In this document: positions 10,975 to 25,460 of the stretch, piece by piece
Layout: each line of letters begins with the position of its first letter
How positions within the stretch are numbered: position 1 is the stretch's first letter
Assembly (NCBI GenBank): GCA_030062745.1
Contig: CP099842.1
Coordinates: forward strand, 11,105,838-11,169,837
From: Capitulum mitella
Lineage: Eukaryota; Arthropoda; Thecostraca; Pollicipedomorpha; Pollicipedidae
DNA: 64,000 bases
Direction: 5' to 3'
Translations under genes and position numbers: made by a program
Notes under the pieces: model-generated
Told to the model about the DNA's origin: nothing
Seen by the model: only the letters and a program-made list of their open reading frames with translations
The model's database searches: none

Positions 10975-13564
10975 GCCGGGACACAATCGTGAACTGATAC
11001 GATTCTCTAAAAAATGACTGCGCATTTGATCCACGTGCTTCGAATACATCTGTGAGCTTCCGGGGGCTACTCCGCCTCAGCCTGCCCGGCACGTGGTTTG
11101 CTTCTCTCTTTCCTCAGTCTGCGGCTCTGTCAGCTCCCTGCAGCTCCGCCTGTCCGTCAGGCTTTAGTGAGTAGCAATCCAGAGCGACCAGATGTTTCGG
11201 CTAGGCAGCGTTTTGCAAGCGGCGCCATTGCCGAAGTAACGTTGGGGTCACAAATCCTGACCGGCCTCTCGCGGGCGACGTTCGTTGCAGCTGCATTAAA
11301 TATGGAACAGACCAACCATTCCGATGCATGAAGGGGCTTTACTCACGTTTTACGAGGAGCGCTTCCAGCCAGGTTATCGGTAATCTACATCAGCATTTTC
11401 TGTCGAGGTCGCACGATCATGCGCATACGCTGCTGCCCTGACCTTCATATGCACAATTTTGCCAACATTATTCGAGGTGGGCCTCTATTGCGTCGCGTGG
11501 AGCGGCTCCAGAACCAGGGTTGGAATTTCATAATCATTGAGATGGCCCGAGCTCTTCCAGGTTTCTTGCGGAGATCCCCCTAACTTGAAACTGGAGGAAC
11601 CGAAAAAAAATTTACTCAAGACTCTGTAGTTGTTGGAACTCCCTTCTTCTAACTAGGATGTTCTAAGACACCTGCAAAATGTCTTCTTTCGTACTTGATT
11701 GTGTGACACCTAATGTGCCCTTTCACTAAAGCGACCAGCAGTGAAAGGATCCTTAGATCGTGTCTTACGTCATGTTTGATTACATTCTTGCACTGAAGTG
11801 AAAAATGCGAAAATTAGTGATCATGATGTTAGCAACATCGTAAATAAACCAAGTGGCCGTTTTTGAACCAATTCACGTGGCAAATAGACTGCGAAAATTA
11901 CAGCACGAGTTTTTGTGCCAAATTAAAGCAGCTATGTTAGAAGACCTCCCCATACACTTTTCCATGCATAACCCGGTCTGGTGTTTTTCGATTTCTTGTG
12001 TGAGTTGCGATATAAATCGGTTTTGAATACTATATATCTATTCTTTCACAGGGATACCATGTTAAATACCCATATTTTGTACCAGATGCGATTTTCACGA
12101 ACTCAGATATATTATTTCAGCAATGGGGTTGTCAGTCATTGCACAGATATGCCATCATGCTCTATGCACCGTTAAACAAATTTCGATTTTCACCTCAGCT
12201 TAATAGCAGCAGCAATTCTTGTACCTTTTTATGCCAAAATCCACGGCGGAACAAACGGCAAATGAACGCTCCGGTGCCCAACGGTGCTGAATCTCGGTAT
12301 ACGGACAGTGTTTTCTGTGTTATTTCTACCAGTGACGAGTCCGGGCCGGGTACCCTGGTGGTTGGCGTGGCGTGACGATATGGCGCGATGTCCGGGCGGT
12401 GTGTGGTTTGCATGCAGAGCCCTGGCCGGCGCGAGCGCTGAGGGCCCTCCAGGGTCGGCCAGTCGCGGTCGGGGCACTATCAAGGCCGACGTGACGAACG
12501 TAGTAGCGGGCTGACTTCTGCTAGCCTTTTTCCAGCCTCCAGGTTCGGTTGTCAGCCAAGCGCGGACGTACTCGAAGGCCATCACCAGGATGTGACTTGT
12601 GACTCGAAACAGCTGACACAGTGTTCCTGTTTGAAACTTGTTCAGAGCAAGGGGATGCACGAGATACTGTAATACTCAGATACCAGCAGGATACACCAAA
12701 ACTGGGCGATTTCATCCTTGGTCACGGCAAATGTCGAATCGTTCTGACCTCTTGTTGCATGAAATTTGCCTGTTGATATATGTTCTTCATCATGCCTTCA
12801 GTGAATACATCGGACATTGATTCCATTGGAGTCATGCTGATAAGTGGCGAGTTAACGGGAAATGCGCCAGTTGCCACTGATCGACTTATCATACGCAGAG
12901 TTTTCAAACGCGGAACCTACCTGAAAATGCTCTCGATACCCCACGCAGTACTAACTTTGTTCCTACGGAATCTCCAGCAATTTCAGAAAACGTAATCAGC
13001 TAAAACAATATTTTACAGTCATCTGCCGGTTAGACGCAGTGTGGGCCTGCGCCTGCTCGTGTCACGCAACATAAGATGGAACACGACCGAATAACACGCA
13101 CGGGAAACCCGTGGAAAATGATTTTGAACCTACGCATTTATAGTTTTGATACAAACGCAGAGTACACTTTCTAAGACTGCATCCTATTACTTAGCTATCT
13201 TCGTTCAAAACACATTAAGTGGAACATTTCTTTTAATACCCGACAGAGACCCATCACTCATCAGTGGGAATGAATGGGATGTCCCTTTTGAACAAGTTTT
13301 TGTCATCAATAAAATTAGCTAACTTCCATAATTCCATCATAGGTTAATTGCCCAGACAGCAGCGTTCAGATGACTTACATTCTATAATGCAGACGAAATC
13401 GTGACGAGATAACGGCAGCAACTGCTGGCGACGTAGCGCAAGCCATCTGACCAATCAGCCGTGGTTAGAGCACGTGGCGTGATATCGGCAGACTGCTGGG
13501 TCCAGTGCTGATTGGCTGGCGTCCGCGGCCAGTCTCCTCCCCAAAATCCCGAACATCATGTTAA
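10975..13564. other. Noncoding, nothing recognised
   Basis: AT-rich sequence with short unsupported open frames. No conserved protein segment, RNA gene or clear repeat structure seen on either strand. Confidence 0.35.
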
Positions 13565-13569
13565 GAGCC

Positions 13570-15533
13570 CGCCTGGTGGCATTTGGGTCATTCAACTTTT
13601 AATTGCACAAAAAGTGACCCGAGCTCTTTTCGATTTTGATGAAATTTGGTACGCTCATAGAACCTAACGAAAAATGGCCAGTCGTAACTGTTCAGTGGCC
13701 CGGCGGGGCCACTGAGGCCAAAGTTGCAGGTGATGAAAGATCACCGATTTTTGCACTGGGATTGGCATGATTCAAATGCCTATAACTCGGTGACAGATTG
13801 TCACGGAAAGGTGCGGTAAGCTCAGCTCGGAAGAAAAATTTTCCAGCTTTCACAAAGAAGTTCATTTTTCGATAAACTCGGAATGACCTTTGACGTGATT
13901 AAGTCATACGGAATATTTTTGTTTGAGGCCTGTTTTCGTACCGTAATCTTCACGAAAATGTGGCACGGTATGACCCCAAATATCTGCAACATCCATGGTG
14001 GAGAAGTCTCTGGGCAAATGGAAACTTTTTGGAATGTCCTGAATATGTGTTGCCAAGTGGCGCTCGAGAAATATACCCTGAGGCAATTTCCCGAATATTG
14101 ATTGATTTCCTGCGTTTCGTTTGTCTTACTGTTTTACAATGTGGCGTGCACAATGTCCTGCGTGCCTGCTACACATCAGGTTAGCTTTAAATTGCTTGAT
14201 GCGAGGGGCCAAAGGTCATAACAACCCAGCGATAATCGACCCCTGTCATCCGGATCTGACATATCGTTTGTTTTTTTTCACATTTCCACCAAAGTGAGTC
14301 CATCGGGTGTTCTGAGGTTTTTAAGCCAACTGAAACAGCCTAAGTCGAGCACCAGTACCTTTTAAAGGCCAGCCGGGGTCACTGACCTCGACTGACTGGA
14401 TAACCTGTTAGCCTTGGACCATTCATAACTGTTTTAGGGTTGTGATTCCGAATTTCACACAGATTATTCACGTTTCGGAGTTTGCGCGCATCGGAGATTC
14501 TATTTCAGCTACAGGGCGTTGATTTTTTGCCATGGAGTCATCCCCTGAATGCGGGCAATAGCTACAAATGGAAAAGCAATTTCACATAAAAGCAGACAGG
14601 AATGATGACTGAGATACGTGCCAAAAAAGCCGGAAATTGGCGTGTCTGGGTGTGAAATTCGAAATCAGCCCCTCCAAAGTCTATAAATGATCTGAGGTCA
14701 AAATAAGCAATCCAAGATGAACCGATGTCCAATGACCCCGGATTAATCTTCCAAAGGTCGTGATGCACGACTATGATTATCTCAGTTGACTTTATTGCCT
14801 AAGAACACCTGACAGACTCACTTCCTATGTAAATATGAGGAGCGGGTATGTCAGATTTGGAAGGCAGGAGTCGATTGGTGGTGGGATGTCATGATCTTTC
14901 ACCTTTCTTGGCAAGCAATTTAATACTATGCTAATGAACAAAAGGCACACAGAACATTGTGCGCACCAGCTTTGGGGGGAGTCGAACAAACGAACTGCAC
15001 GAAATCGATGAATATTCGTCAGATAGCTTCAGGACATATTTCGCTAGTGCCACTGGGCAGCAATGAAGCCAAGACACCTGGAAAATTTCCATTTGCACGG
15101 ATTTTTTTCGCCTCGCTTATTGCTGATACTTCGGGACATATTTTGCTTCATATTCGGGAGGACCACGGTGAGCAAACATGCTTAAAACCTAAAATGTTCC
15201 ATGTGACCTAGCCAGGTCAAAGGTCATCCCGGGGTCACCAAAAAATTAGTTGTTTATTAAACCTGAGACATTTCTCTTCCGAATGACGCTAATCGCAACT
15301 TTCTCTGACAATGTTTTACCAAATCCGGGCATTTGAGAATCATACAATGTCCGTAAAAGTCGTTGGCTCTTCATTACTTGAAACTTTGACTTCATACGTC
15401 ACTCAGGGCTAAAAAAATGCATCTGGCCATTTTTCGGCAGGTATTATGAGCATGCCAAATCCAGTCAAAATCGAGAGGGGTAGGGCTTGCGTGATTTGAC
15501 CCGAAATGACCCATACGGCATAGGTGGATAACC
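13570..15533. mobile_element. ~2.0 kb foldback (palindromic) element 2
   Basis: Arms pair around a centre near 14550. Examples: GAAAAATGGCCAG at ~13671 with CTGGCCATTTTTCG at ~15424; the segment 13940-14125 with 14985-15180 (shared words CTTCACGAAAATGTGG/CCACGG, GCCAAGTGGCGCTCGAGAAATA/ATTTCGCTAGTGCCACTGGG); and 14220-14330 with 14790-14900. Outer ends carry GGTCATT / GACCC. Arms are ~950 bases and diverged; no transposase frame. Target duplication not identified. Confidence 0.75.
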
Positions 15534-15536
15534 AGA

Positions 15537-15750
15537 CAAATGTACGTAAAGCAAATTATGCATAATGTACATAAGCAAATGTTCTTAGGCTAATGTACGT
15601 AGACGTAAATGTAAATGAACCCAAATGTACGTATGACAACTGCATATGTGGCAAGTGTACGTATGTGCAGGCGTACGTTTGTTCTTATGTACGTAAGCGC
15701 AGATGTACGCACGGCAAATGTACATTTTCCCAAAAGTACGTATCGCAGAG
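15537..15750. repeat. Degenerate tandem array of AAATGTACGTA words
   Basis: About ten copies of a ~20-25 base unit containing (C)AAATGTACGTA lie directly after foldback element 2. Units are strongly diverged but the TGTACGTA word is preserved. Confidence 0.65.
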
Positions 15751-18700
15751 AGGTGCTTAGGGAAGAATCGGGAGAAGCTGGACGCGGGAGAATCGGGGCT
15801 TGCGTTTTTCTCCGAGGATAAACTGGGCAAAGCTGTGCTTTGACAGACGTGACACACCTGGTTTGCATCTGGCCGCCTTGCCGCGCTCCTTTCTTTACGG
15901 TCATTTCAGCCACTCCGAGCGTATGAAAGTGAAAGTCAAAAACTGGCTTTTTTGGAGGTCATTACGAGTGAATTAGCGTTCACACGTCTGCGTGTTTTGT
16001 AACCTGAAAAGACTGAGTTATTAAGGGATTGGTTGGTTATTGGGGCTTAGGGGCGCACCGACTGCAGGGTCATTCGGCGCCCATGAGTTATTGAGGGAGA
16101 TGTTGATTGTGTTAATACTTGTATCCAGTCTCTGGTTGTTGCCGTCCCACGGTGCTGGATTTGAGTCCGTCACAAGGTGGAGAGAGAAACGGGACACGGT
16201 AATGAAGCCGTAGTATGCCTTCACTACCTATACGGACTTGCGATGACATTGTATCTGCCACCACACCTTTGGTCCCATTTCCCCCCGAGCAAGCCCCACT
16301 TTCCTTAAGTTCACTTTCCCTCGATTGAAGCTTTTTTTAAAAAACTAGCAAAAATGCTCACGCGTTTTTCTGAAATATGGAATGATCTCCACGTATTGGC
16401 AAATAGCCAGTCAACCCTATGTTGCACTAGAATTTCCCCAGTCGATAAATAGATTCTGTTTTGGTGTACGAATGAAATGCAACACTACATGTCAGACGTC
16501 TGCCGGTTCTTCCCATCGTAAAGGTGCATGTGCACAAAACGACGTTTTCGTTAAGTACGTAAAAGCAAAATTTGCACACGCAAATGGGCAAGCATAACAA
16601 TGATGGAAGAAGCCAAACATTGGTACGTAAACGACTAGCTGGGCTGAATCTGTATTCACTCTGAAAACGGATGCAAACAGAAACACCTTACATCTGCATT
16701 CACTTCCTTTACAGGAAAATATGCGGTTCCGCGTACATTGTCGCAGTGATCTGCGCTTTCCATTTTCACTGCACAACTCATGCACGAAACCGTGCGCTGA
16801 TGCGCAACATCTACCACATACGTATCTCCGGGAGGGATTATATCAACCTTATCATTGTTCCGTGGGGATACCGATTAGTCTCGCCTTGGTCACGTCACTT
16901 CGCTACGCCATGTGGTCAGGGCAACTCCTGAAAGGCTGCATGTGGGTAGCTGCTGTTCTGCTGCGTCGGGAAAAACTGTCGCTACGAAGTTTAAAGTTCT
17001 GTTAAGAGTTTGATACCAGCAGTCTTGAAAAAACCAGGCAGCTGACTTCATACTCAAGAATGGTACGGGTAGCCGAGGCCAGACCGACGACGGACATAAA
17101 CCTGCGACTTTGATTATCGTGTAATATCTTGATGAATGGCTCTAAAATACTCCTGGTTTTTGGACATTGCACATATTTAATTAATAAACGACCTTCAGCA
17201 TGCCAGGAGGCACTGTCGTCTGGTACACTGAAGGTCGTTTCGTAACTGAATTCATACCATGACTTTAATTGCCGCCAGCCGCTCCCACGTTTTCCTCCAA
17301 GGCATTTGGTAGTATTTTCTGCACATATTCCTCTTTTCCAGCACTGGCTCCGGAGCTTTAACCATGGTCTACAAAAAATAGCCTGATTAATGAAACAGAT
17401 GCATCTGGATGATTGATATAAAACCTTGCGTATAGGCCGGGCTGCCAAAGGACGGATTACCAGCACTTCTTTCAAAGAATGCGGCACAGGTGTTAAAAAT
17501 GCAGCTAGTCGGTTTCGACATTATTTCTCCCCATCCCCTAAGATTTTTGTTAAGGTTCTTGTTAAGATTAAGGTTCTTGTTGAAGTACCTACCTGCATTT
17601 TCCGATATTTTGTACACCATTGTTAGGTAAAGGAAAAAAAACGTCAGCAAAGAGAATGAGAAAAAAACAGTCCATTGCTGTGATCCTCTTGGTAGGACAC
17701 AGCTGTGGCTGCGGCTAAGGCCACATGGGAACGAGGTTCAAGTATCTCGTGAAATGCGTGCAGCAGGCGCGTAATCACCGGCAACTGGTCTGGACGAATC
17801 GCGCTGGCCTAAATGGCGAAAAAGAATGCCGATCAATCGCTCGCACAGCAACGTAGGCCAAAGTAACAAGCATGCACAGTGGCAAGGTCGAAAATTCCCA
17901 AAAAATGATGGTGAATGTGCCATTTTGGAGTTTATTCTTTCTTCGCAACACCGTATTCGTAATGCACATTTGCTTGCCAAGATGGGATGCTCATTTATTC
18001 CTCCTTAATGTCGTGGTTCCGCTCATGACAGCGGGTGCCAGCGGTGCGGGCAGAAAATGAGCGCGGGTATCGTTAGGGGCGTTTGGCCCTCGTAGCGTCG
18101 CGTGTGCAGCTGGCAGTTTTCTGAGGGCACCGTTAGAGATGGCCATTCGCTACTGGCATATCAAGTTTCACCTTGGGCTGATGATCTCAGCGTGACACAT
18201 TTCACCCCATAACCTAAAAACTGGTCGCCATCTGGCATGACATTTTTTGGAAGTGGCAAAGGAGGAAAATTTTTGGAGCACCGTGAAATAATAGTAGCCA
18301 TATTGGCCACATTACGTAACCTAGATGACGATTCCTATACCACACCATGTTAGGGGTTATCATGTTAATTCGGCATCCAGTTGAAAAATGTGAACCAACA
18401 GCCGCAGTTCATAAACGCTCGCATGATTGCTGCTGGAATTTCTTGCTACAAATTTTTACAACTTGACATCGAGTCTCTAAAAAAACGCACACTGCTATGT
18501 TAGCTATCAATGTGTCACCGAGAAACCGAGCTGCCAACTCTAAAAACAAATCATGTCGGGAAAAAATCGAAACCAAATTATACGGAACAATCTACTTTTG
18601 AAATGAAAGTCACGTATACGGTGACATAATTCTATCAATTTGGGGTTATCTTTGCCTCCATTCCCGCTCCATGTATTTCCCAATGTGACGCAAGCCGAAA

Positions 18701-20623
18701 ATAAAATCTGGCCTACCTATTATTTACTATACCCAGGATTATACGTATTTTCTTTATACTGGGGAATAATCTTTATCCACCGATTGGTTTAACTAAAGTT
18801 CGAGGTCCAGCGGGACTGAGGTCCTAGTCATGAACATAATATTATAATGGCATATCGAAAACCATATTTTGAAGCAAAGGTCTCAATTTCGTTACCGTTT
18901 AAGATGAAGAAGGCGCATTTATTTTGATCGCGAAGAGTACCGAAGCAAGTGCGACTGTCCTCTCACATTCTGATAAAATTTCACTTTGCAACTGACTTAT
19001 ATTTGGAAAAGCACTGCCTCTAGGGTCAAATACAAATGACAAAAATCGGGCCACGGAATTATCATCAGGGTTGTCAGAGCCTGACAAGCCTGACAGCCGT
19101 CGAGCTTTGCTTTGCTTCGGTCACGGCCTGCCTTTTGCTGTAGTTTTATCTACTGCTGTTGTATCTCACCTTACTTGTGTGCACGCTTGCTTTAAACGTT
19201 TGCAAAGGTCTGTTGACGAAAATGTGCGTAGATTTACTCATGTATACTGGTTTGTTGGCAGGAATCATTTTTCATCAAACAAAGACAAGGCCAATCAACA
19301 GACGCTTCATTTCTTATATCACCTCCTTCCCGCATGTCGCGTCAAATTTACATTTTGGAAGATCAAAATGCCCTAGAGCCATATCGTCTCCCGGATACTT
19401 TAACATGGATTGCAGCGGTCCAAACGTTTTTCACAAATGCACGTGCTAATGCAGAACAGATGATTCGGCATATGCTGAAAATGCTGATTCAATTGGCGAA
19501 TCCAGGGGGGGGGGGTTACGGCTCATGCTCCCCAAAGACTTGGACCTGGAGACTAGCGTTCCTTTTGCCTCTCCCGCCAAATGTCTCGTCAATTAACGCT
19601 ACAAATCTCCATATATCCCAGGACCCAGGGGGTTGATAACGCCATAAGCTGCCACAAGGAAGCCAGTTTGGGAGAAATGCTACCAGATCTAGCCTAAATG
19701 CTACAACTTGGCTATTTTAGTCCCAAACTAATGCAAAGGTGAACCACTCCCTTTCATGCGTGGGATTTGACTGGATACATGTTTGCCATGCCAAAGTGTT
19801 CCTGTCATAAAAGGCAACCGCAGGGACTACGGAACTCTGTCTAGTTGGCCGAGAAACACGCACTTTGCTGTGAGCTGGGCAGCCCCGAACGCTGTCCTGC
19901 TCTTGCCGCGCTTTCTTCACTCGAGGAGGAGTCGCGACAGTGCAAGTGAGGCGACGGTCACTGGACCTGGGCTATCAGTAATGCCTCAGTCAGTATTTGG
20001 TCGCGCGCCGCAGGGCATGATGAGTTCATACGTCCTGCCAAGGCGAAGGGGCTTCAGTCGTCGCTAGATTATTTCACCGGCAAAAAGACAGGGGATTCAG
20101 ATGGTAGGCAATTTTTATTTGAAACTTTGCGGACATCCTATCATCGCTGCCTGTATCGTGTGTGTAAAGCCTTACCGATGACACCGATTATGACCAAGTA
20201 TGGTGCTGTTCCCATGTTCGTAATTCCTCAGCCAAAACAAGTACAATGGTTGTTAAAGTCGACTTTGCTCATGAAGATTTCAATTACCAGTTTATCTCTT
20301 TTTTGCGGTGCTGGGATGGCACTTACAGCTTCCGTCTCCATTAACCATCCTGAAGAATATGTTCTTTGGACAATGCTGATATAGGTTTCGTATCTCTAGC
20401 CGAAAAGGAATGAAAGGTATTTGGAACTTGATTTCGGGCGTTTGCAATTACATCCAGATGTCCATATATGCGCACATTCCATATCCATACATGCGCCTAG
20501 TTCCACACGGCTTGCATACACCCGGAAAAGGTCAACTCATATGTTATTTATTTTTCTGAGCCTGAAACATTAGTATGATATATGTCCACTGAAATACCAT
20601 ATATGCCTAGTCTTTCTCTCTTT

Positions 20624-20724
20624 TCTCTCTCTCTCTCTCTCTCTCTATATACATATATATATATATATATAATATGCATATATTCATTTCATTCATTCAT
20701 TCGTCGGCATTCGGTAGACATGTG

Positions 20725-20780
<56 letters not shown>
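20624..20780. repeat. Microsatellite cluster (CT)n, (TA)n, (AT)n, (GT)n
   Basis: CT repeat 20624-20646 runs into an AT repeat to about 20670; a second AT repeat of roughly 23 units spans 20726-20772 and ends in a short GT run. Confidence 0.95.
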
Positions 20781-22027
20781 CTATTGAATGACGTACGGTA
20801 TTGCCGTTCAACAATTACCTAATGACACAGAAACATGAAATCTGTGACAACGTAACTGAATCGGCGTAATTTATTATAAATCCATCCTGTACAAACATTC
20901 ATCAAAATAGTGACAAAAAATACTGCACTGGTGACCGGGAATGTTGAGGTATCCCCGAAAGCACGAACAATACAGCTGTGCGCATTTAGAGACATATATT
21001 TTTGACACATAAGTTTGTACGGGCCACAAATCAGCGACTGACCAGAAATTCGTGTGCGTTATCTGGCTGAACTATGCGGCGGCCATAACCACAGTCCATT
21101 ATGGACAGAGCAATGTCAGTGGTATTTAAGGATAAACAGATACTGACAACGTGGGCCGAAGTGTACAAAGCTATGCATTCTTACATCAGGCATCTTTTCA
21201 ACAATGAAAATTAGACAGGCTTCAGCTAAAACGAACAGTGGCCACTTTCAATGCGCTGCAACCTCGTGGATCCAGAATGATGCAAATTGGATGCCCCGCT
21301 TCAGCTTTTGGCGGTAACTGCGCGTTACTACCATCTGCAAGCAATGGTTTCAGGGATGACAGGGATACTTCGGAGCCGTGCGTTGGGACACCTACCATAC
21401 GCGCTTGCTGCTTTAAGTAAAAGCTCCTGAACATGTTACAAGTCCAAGAACACGTTCTGAAACAAACTGCGTCATCGCCGATAAATTGGGCTAAACGCAG
21501 TCGCAGGCGCAGGCGGTGTACGTCGTGACTAAGTGCGCCAACTTTGCCGAAAACAGCAAAATTTGCGCACTTAGTTTGGTTTTTGCGCCACGGTGTCACC
21601 GGCGACTAACTATGTTGTTTCAGGCGTCAGGCTCCAGACCAGTGCCGTAGATACCATGCAAAACGACTCGTTTGTGCACAGCCTACTGCGCAAGTCCTGC
21701 GACGTCCCTGCACGACGTACACCGTCTGCAGGCCGATGGCACATAGTCGACCTCTAGGAATCACGCCACGTTGAAGGCTTCTGATTGGTTCGCGGCAACG
21801 GCGCTCGACCCCCGACCGAGCCGCTGGAGAAAGGGATCTTTATGGTAAGCGTCTGTGCAGTGACGGCACTTGAGAACGTTCCGGATGCATGGCGGACTTT
21901 GGTTGGCGCCTGGTCTGTTGGTCTCATTAACAGGCAGTTCTGTTGGTCTCAGTAAGCCCGCGATAAGGGGATGTACCTATGAGCGAGCTGGCAGTACTAG
22001 TGGTCGGAATATCCCTGACTGAGATGT

Positions 22028-22065
22028 TGAAGGAGTCACACACGAGAACGTGTGTGACTCCTTCA
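22028..22065. repeat. Perfect 17 bp stem hairpin with AGAA loop
   Basis: TGAAGGAGTCACACACG at 22028-22044 is followed by AGAA and then the exact reverse complement at 22049-22065. No run of T follows, so it is not a typical terminator-like structure. It stands alone, not as the end of a recognised element. Confidence 0.9.
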
Positions 22066-24582
22066 GCTTTAGAAGCTGCCGGTGCTTGGGTCGCTTCTAA
22101 CTCTAAATGAGCCGCTTGTGCCGGGGCCGTGGCCACCGTTGAGTGAGCCGTGAGTGCATATGGTCGCCACTGAGTGAGCATCCGTTGTGAAGACCGGCAT
22201 CACACAAAACAATTTTAACACTGTATTGCAGCGTAGTGTGTCAATAGCCTCTTCCTCAGCGCTTTTAAGCACAATTCAGACGCACTGAGAAACACTTCCT
22301 CTATCCTTTTATTTTGTTAGGAATGCTTTATATAGGTGTCAAACGTGTTTATCGAGATTTCTTCAACAGTAGACCAAAACGCGCCCATTATTTAAAAAAG
22401 TGCTGTTGGCCCATTAGCAGTGTTATGTACGTTTTTGAGGGCAGGCATAAATGACTGATAAATTAGGAGATTTGAAAACTAGGAAAAAACGATGAGTGCG
22501 AGCGTTTACATGGCTTGTGGGCGCGTGGATAAAAAAACCGTCTCCATTTGCAACCGGGGTTGGAGTGAAGTGCCGGTCCACGGCGACGTGCGGATAGTCT
22601 TCTGGCGAGACGTCCATGACGTTTCATATACTTTCAAATCGCAGGCGCAGAAGCAGTGGGTCATGACTCCAACTTTCGCAAAATACGTAGACATCATGCC
22701 GTGATAATAACAAAATGCTCCACGAATATCTGTGTGAACCCACTATTTTGAACTGCCACCATGCTTGTGAGGAAATAGTCTCGACGTTTGCTAAGATCCT
22801 GAATGAAGTCTGGAAAATAGGGACATGCTATATAAATAAATAGGGGAATTCCCTATAGAAATAGGGGCAGTGCTAGTCTGCCAGAAAGTTGTGAGAAGGA
22901 TGCCACGTCAAACTAAAAAAAAAACTGGAAAGGTCCATGAAAACTAGAATCTTTATAGCCTCATAGCCACGGCTGGAAACTATGGGAAGTGGGGGGGGGG
23001 GCAGGGGTGCGTTTAGACCAGCACTTTTTAGAGATTTTAACACTTCGCCTATGGCACTGACTGGGAAGAAACGGTCTATCATCAGAACCCAGTAGTTTTC
23101 AGAAATGTATCGCCTTTTTCCGCAACGCTAAATATTTGCATATGTTTGTATATTTGCACGCATGCCTCCTCAGTCCTCTTGTAATCTGCACCGATGGCTC
23201 ATTATGCACTTTGCATTATTCATTGTTCAATATTTGGTACTATTTATAAACATTTTGGTGCGTCAAGTCATGACCTGCCAGCTCTGATTTGTCGATGCCT
23301 AGATGGCTGATTCCATAACACTTCTGCCAGTGTGGAGGTTTTTCGCCAAATCTGAAGGCTTTCAAACGCCCGGGTAGGGAAAATGCCACATTTTTATGGT
23401 TTTTAAAAATTTTTGCACTTTAACGTAAAAAACACTCTTAGTACCGCTGCTGGACGAATAAAGCGGATTGATGATCGTTATTATTTAATGAAAATGCCGT
23501 GCCATCATTAGTCAACATTTTCGCCATTGGAAATGCATAAAATATAATACTCAAACAAGTAAAAAAAAATTTGATAATGTTAATAGTGGAAAATGCTGGC
23601 GCGAAAACAGTAGCACAGACAGTTTGACAAAACAATTATGGCAGGCGGCGACAAAACGATGGAGCTGAATTATGGTGAAAAGTCTTGTATTATTGTCAGA
23701 GGGTCTGCTTTCGTCATAGGCTAATGCAAGCTATCAATGCGGTATAAAGTCTAGATAATCAGGTACCGTGAATACTAGAACACTGCATGTGCGATGTAAT
23801 ACGTGTTTATTCTGAGAGGTTTCTGTGCCATATGTCTATTGGCGTACGAAATTCCGTAGCTGTCTGGTTTGAAGTTGAAAATTAATAGCGTGCGATCAGA
23901 TCTTTTAACCATGTGCCATTCACTCTTCTCTCCAGATTATGGTGACCTCATCCGCCTGGTCAGTGACCCCTAAAACCAACCTGACCTGAGGTTGCCATAT
24001 TCAGTGAATTCAGTCGTATGACTGGTCAATTGATGAATGATTCCAAGAATGATTGGCAAGAATGATTTCAGAGAGCATGGAATGTGCCACATATGTTTAG
24101 GTAATGCTCTGTCGTTAACGGTTGTCGTTAGCTGTGATAATTAAGTTGTAAATTGTTGCCTTAGAGGGTTAGGAATTTTCAAAGTGATTTCCCACTGTTT
24201 TTCTCCGTCCTTCCAGCCGTGCTCTACTTGCAGCTATTGGATGCAGGTCAATGAACACTGGCAGAAGGCTCGTATCATGTTCTTGTGCTTCTAGATATGT
24301 TAAGGAGCTCCCAAAAACGCATTCAACGACATTTTCGAAATAACTAAGTCTATTTATGGGAAGTCGACCAAGGTCAAGCTTCCCCTGAAGGGGACCTCCA
24401 GAAAAAGCACGGTAACACGGCGATCCTGGTCTTCCTCGGGTCATATACGTACAGAAATTCATTTAGAAATGGTGCCCATAAAAATATCGCACATGGGGCT
24501 GGAAGACTTCCAGCAGGCTTCTTCGTGACTGCCGACATTGGCGGCTGACATTGGACATGGATGAAAAAAAATCATAACCCTT

Positions 24583-24669
24583 TTAGACTTGATCACGCTG
24601 CTGCAAATAATCGCGGTCGATTGGTGTTAGACTTGATCACGCTTCTGCAAGTAGCCGCAGTCGGTTGGT
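24583..24669. repeat. Two tandem copies of a ~44 bp unit
   Basis: TTAGACTTGATCACGCTGCT and TTAGACTTGATCACGCTTCT start the two copies; both continue with GCAA(A/G)TA, CGC(G/A)GTCG and TTGGT. Confidence 0.85.
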
Positions 24670-24938
24670 ATGAAAGCTTGTTAACCGAACATCGCTTACA
24701 CATTAATTGTTATCCGAGTGCATCGCGACTGGGACATGTGGAATGTGTGAAAAAATGTGTGCTTCGACAAAGAGAAGCAACGACCTTCGTTTGATTTCGG
24801 CCCTGGACAGTAAAAGCGGATGGTATTCGTGGTTGGCAGAACATCGCATTTGTGCGTCTCCAGCCCAACGTGAGCCAGGTTTGGCATTGATTAGAGCTAT
24901 TTCAACGTACATTACTGATCTTTTCAGGGCTCTGGAAG

Positions 24939-24969
24939 CAGAGAGAGAGAGAGAAGAGAGAGAGAGAGA
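24939..24969. repeat. (GA)n microsatellite
   Basis: About 31 bases of GA repeat with one AA interruption. Confidence 0.95.
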
Positions 24970-25019
24970 TGTGAGCAGCCTACTGGCACATTACTGCCAC
25001 CGAGAACATCGCGGAGGTG

Positions 25020-25460
25020 GGAACAATGGAGCGGGCTTCGTACGGGCAAAGGACCAGTCTTCAGCGTGTGTCCGAGGGGCGGGGAATCCTCGAATCTTCG
25101 GCAGGCCACTGGATCACACAGGCCGCCGGTATGTGGCGATCTGGCGGCGATATCTGGTGAAAGATGCCACCGCGAGCCAGCGCCGGCGGCGGCCGGGATG
25201 GCTCCGATCTCCAGCGATTGGCACGGAGCGGCTCCTGACCGCCGAGCGACAGGCGAAGGCCGTCCAATGGGGCGTGCCCGGACGGTCGGCCGTCGGTGGC
25301 CGCCGGCGGTATGCACATACACAGAAGCCACCCGTGACTGGCGCGAGAACTCAACCGTCTGGGCCGCCCTGCAGTCGCCAGAAGAGGCCCGGCTTCGCGG
25401 GTGGAATATTCATGCATCCGCTCATCGTCCTCAGGCATGAGGCGAAGGGCGCTACGTGCT
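25020..25460. other. GC- and CpG-rich island of unknown role
   Basis: Much higher GC and CpG than surroundings; all six frames are largely open for that reason. No recognisable protein segment. Could be a distal promoter or an unannotated 5' exon; I cannot tell which. Confidence 0.35.

Larger units (their letters stand above)
15751..24560. other. Noncoding, mostly nothing recognised
   Basis: Contains the microsatellites at 20.6-20.8 kb and the hairpin at 22028-22065 listed separately, and a G-run element-like patch near 19503. Otherwise short unsupported open frames only. Confidence 0.35.
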
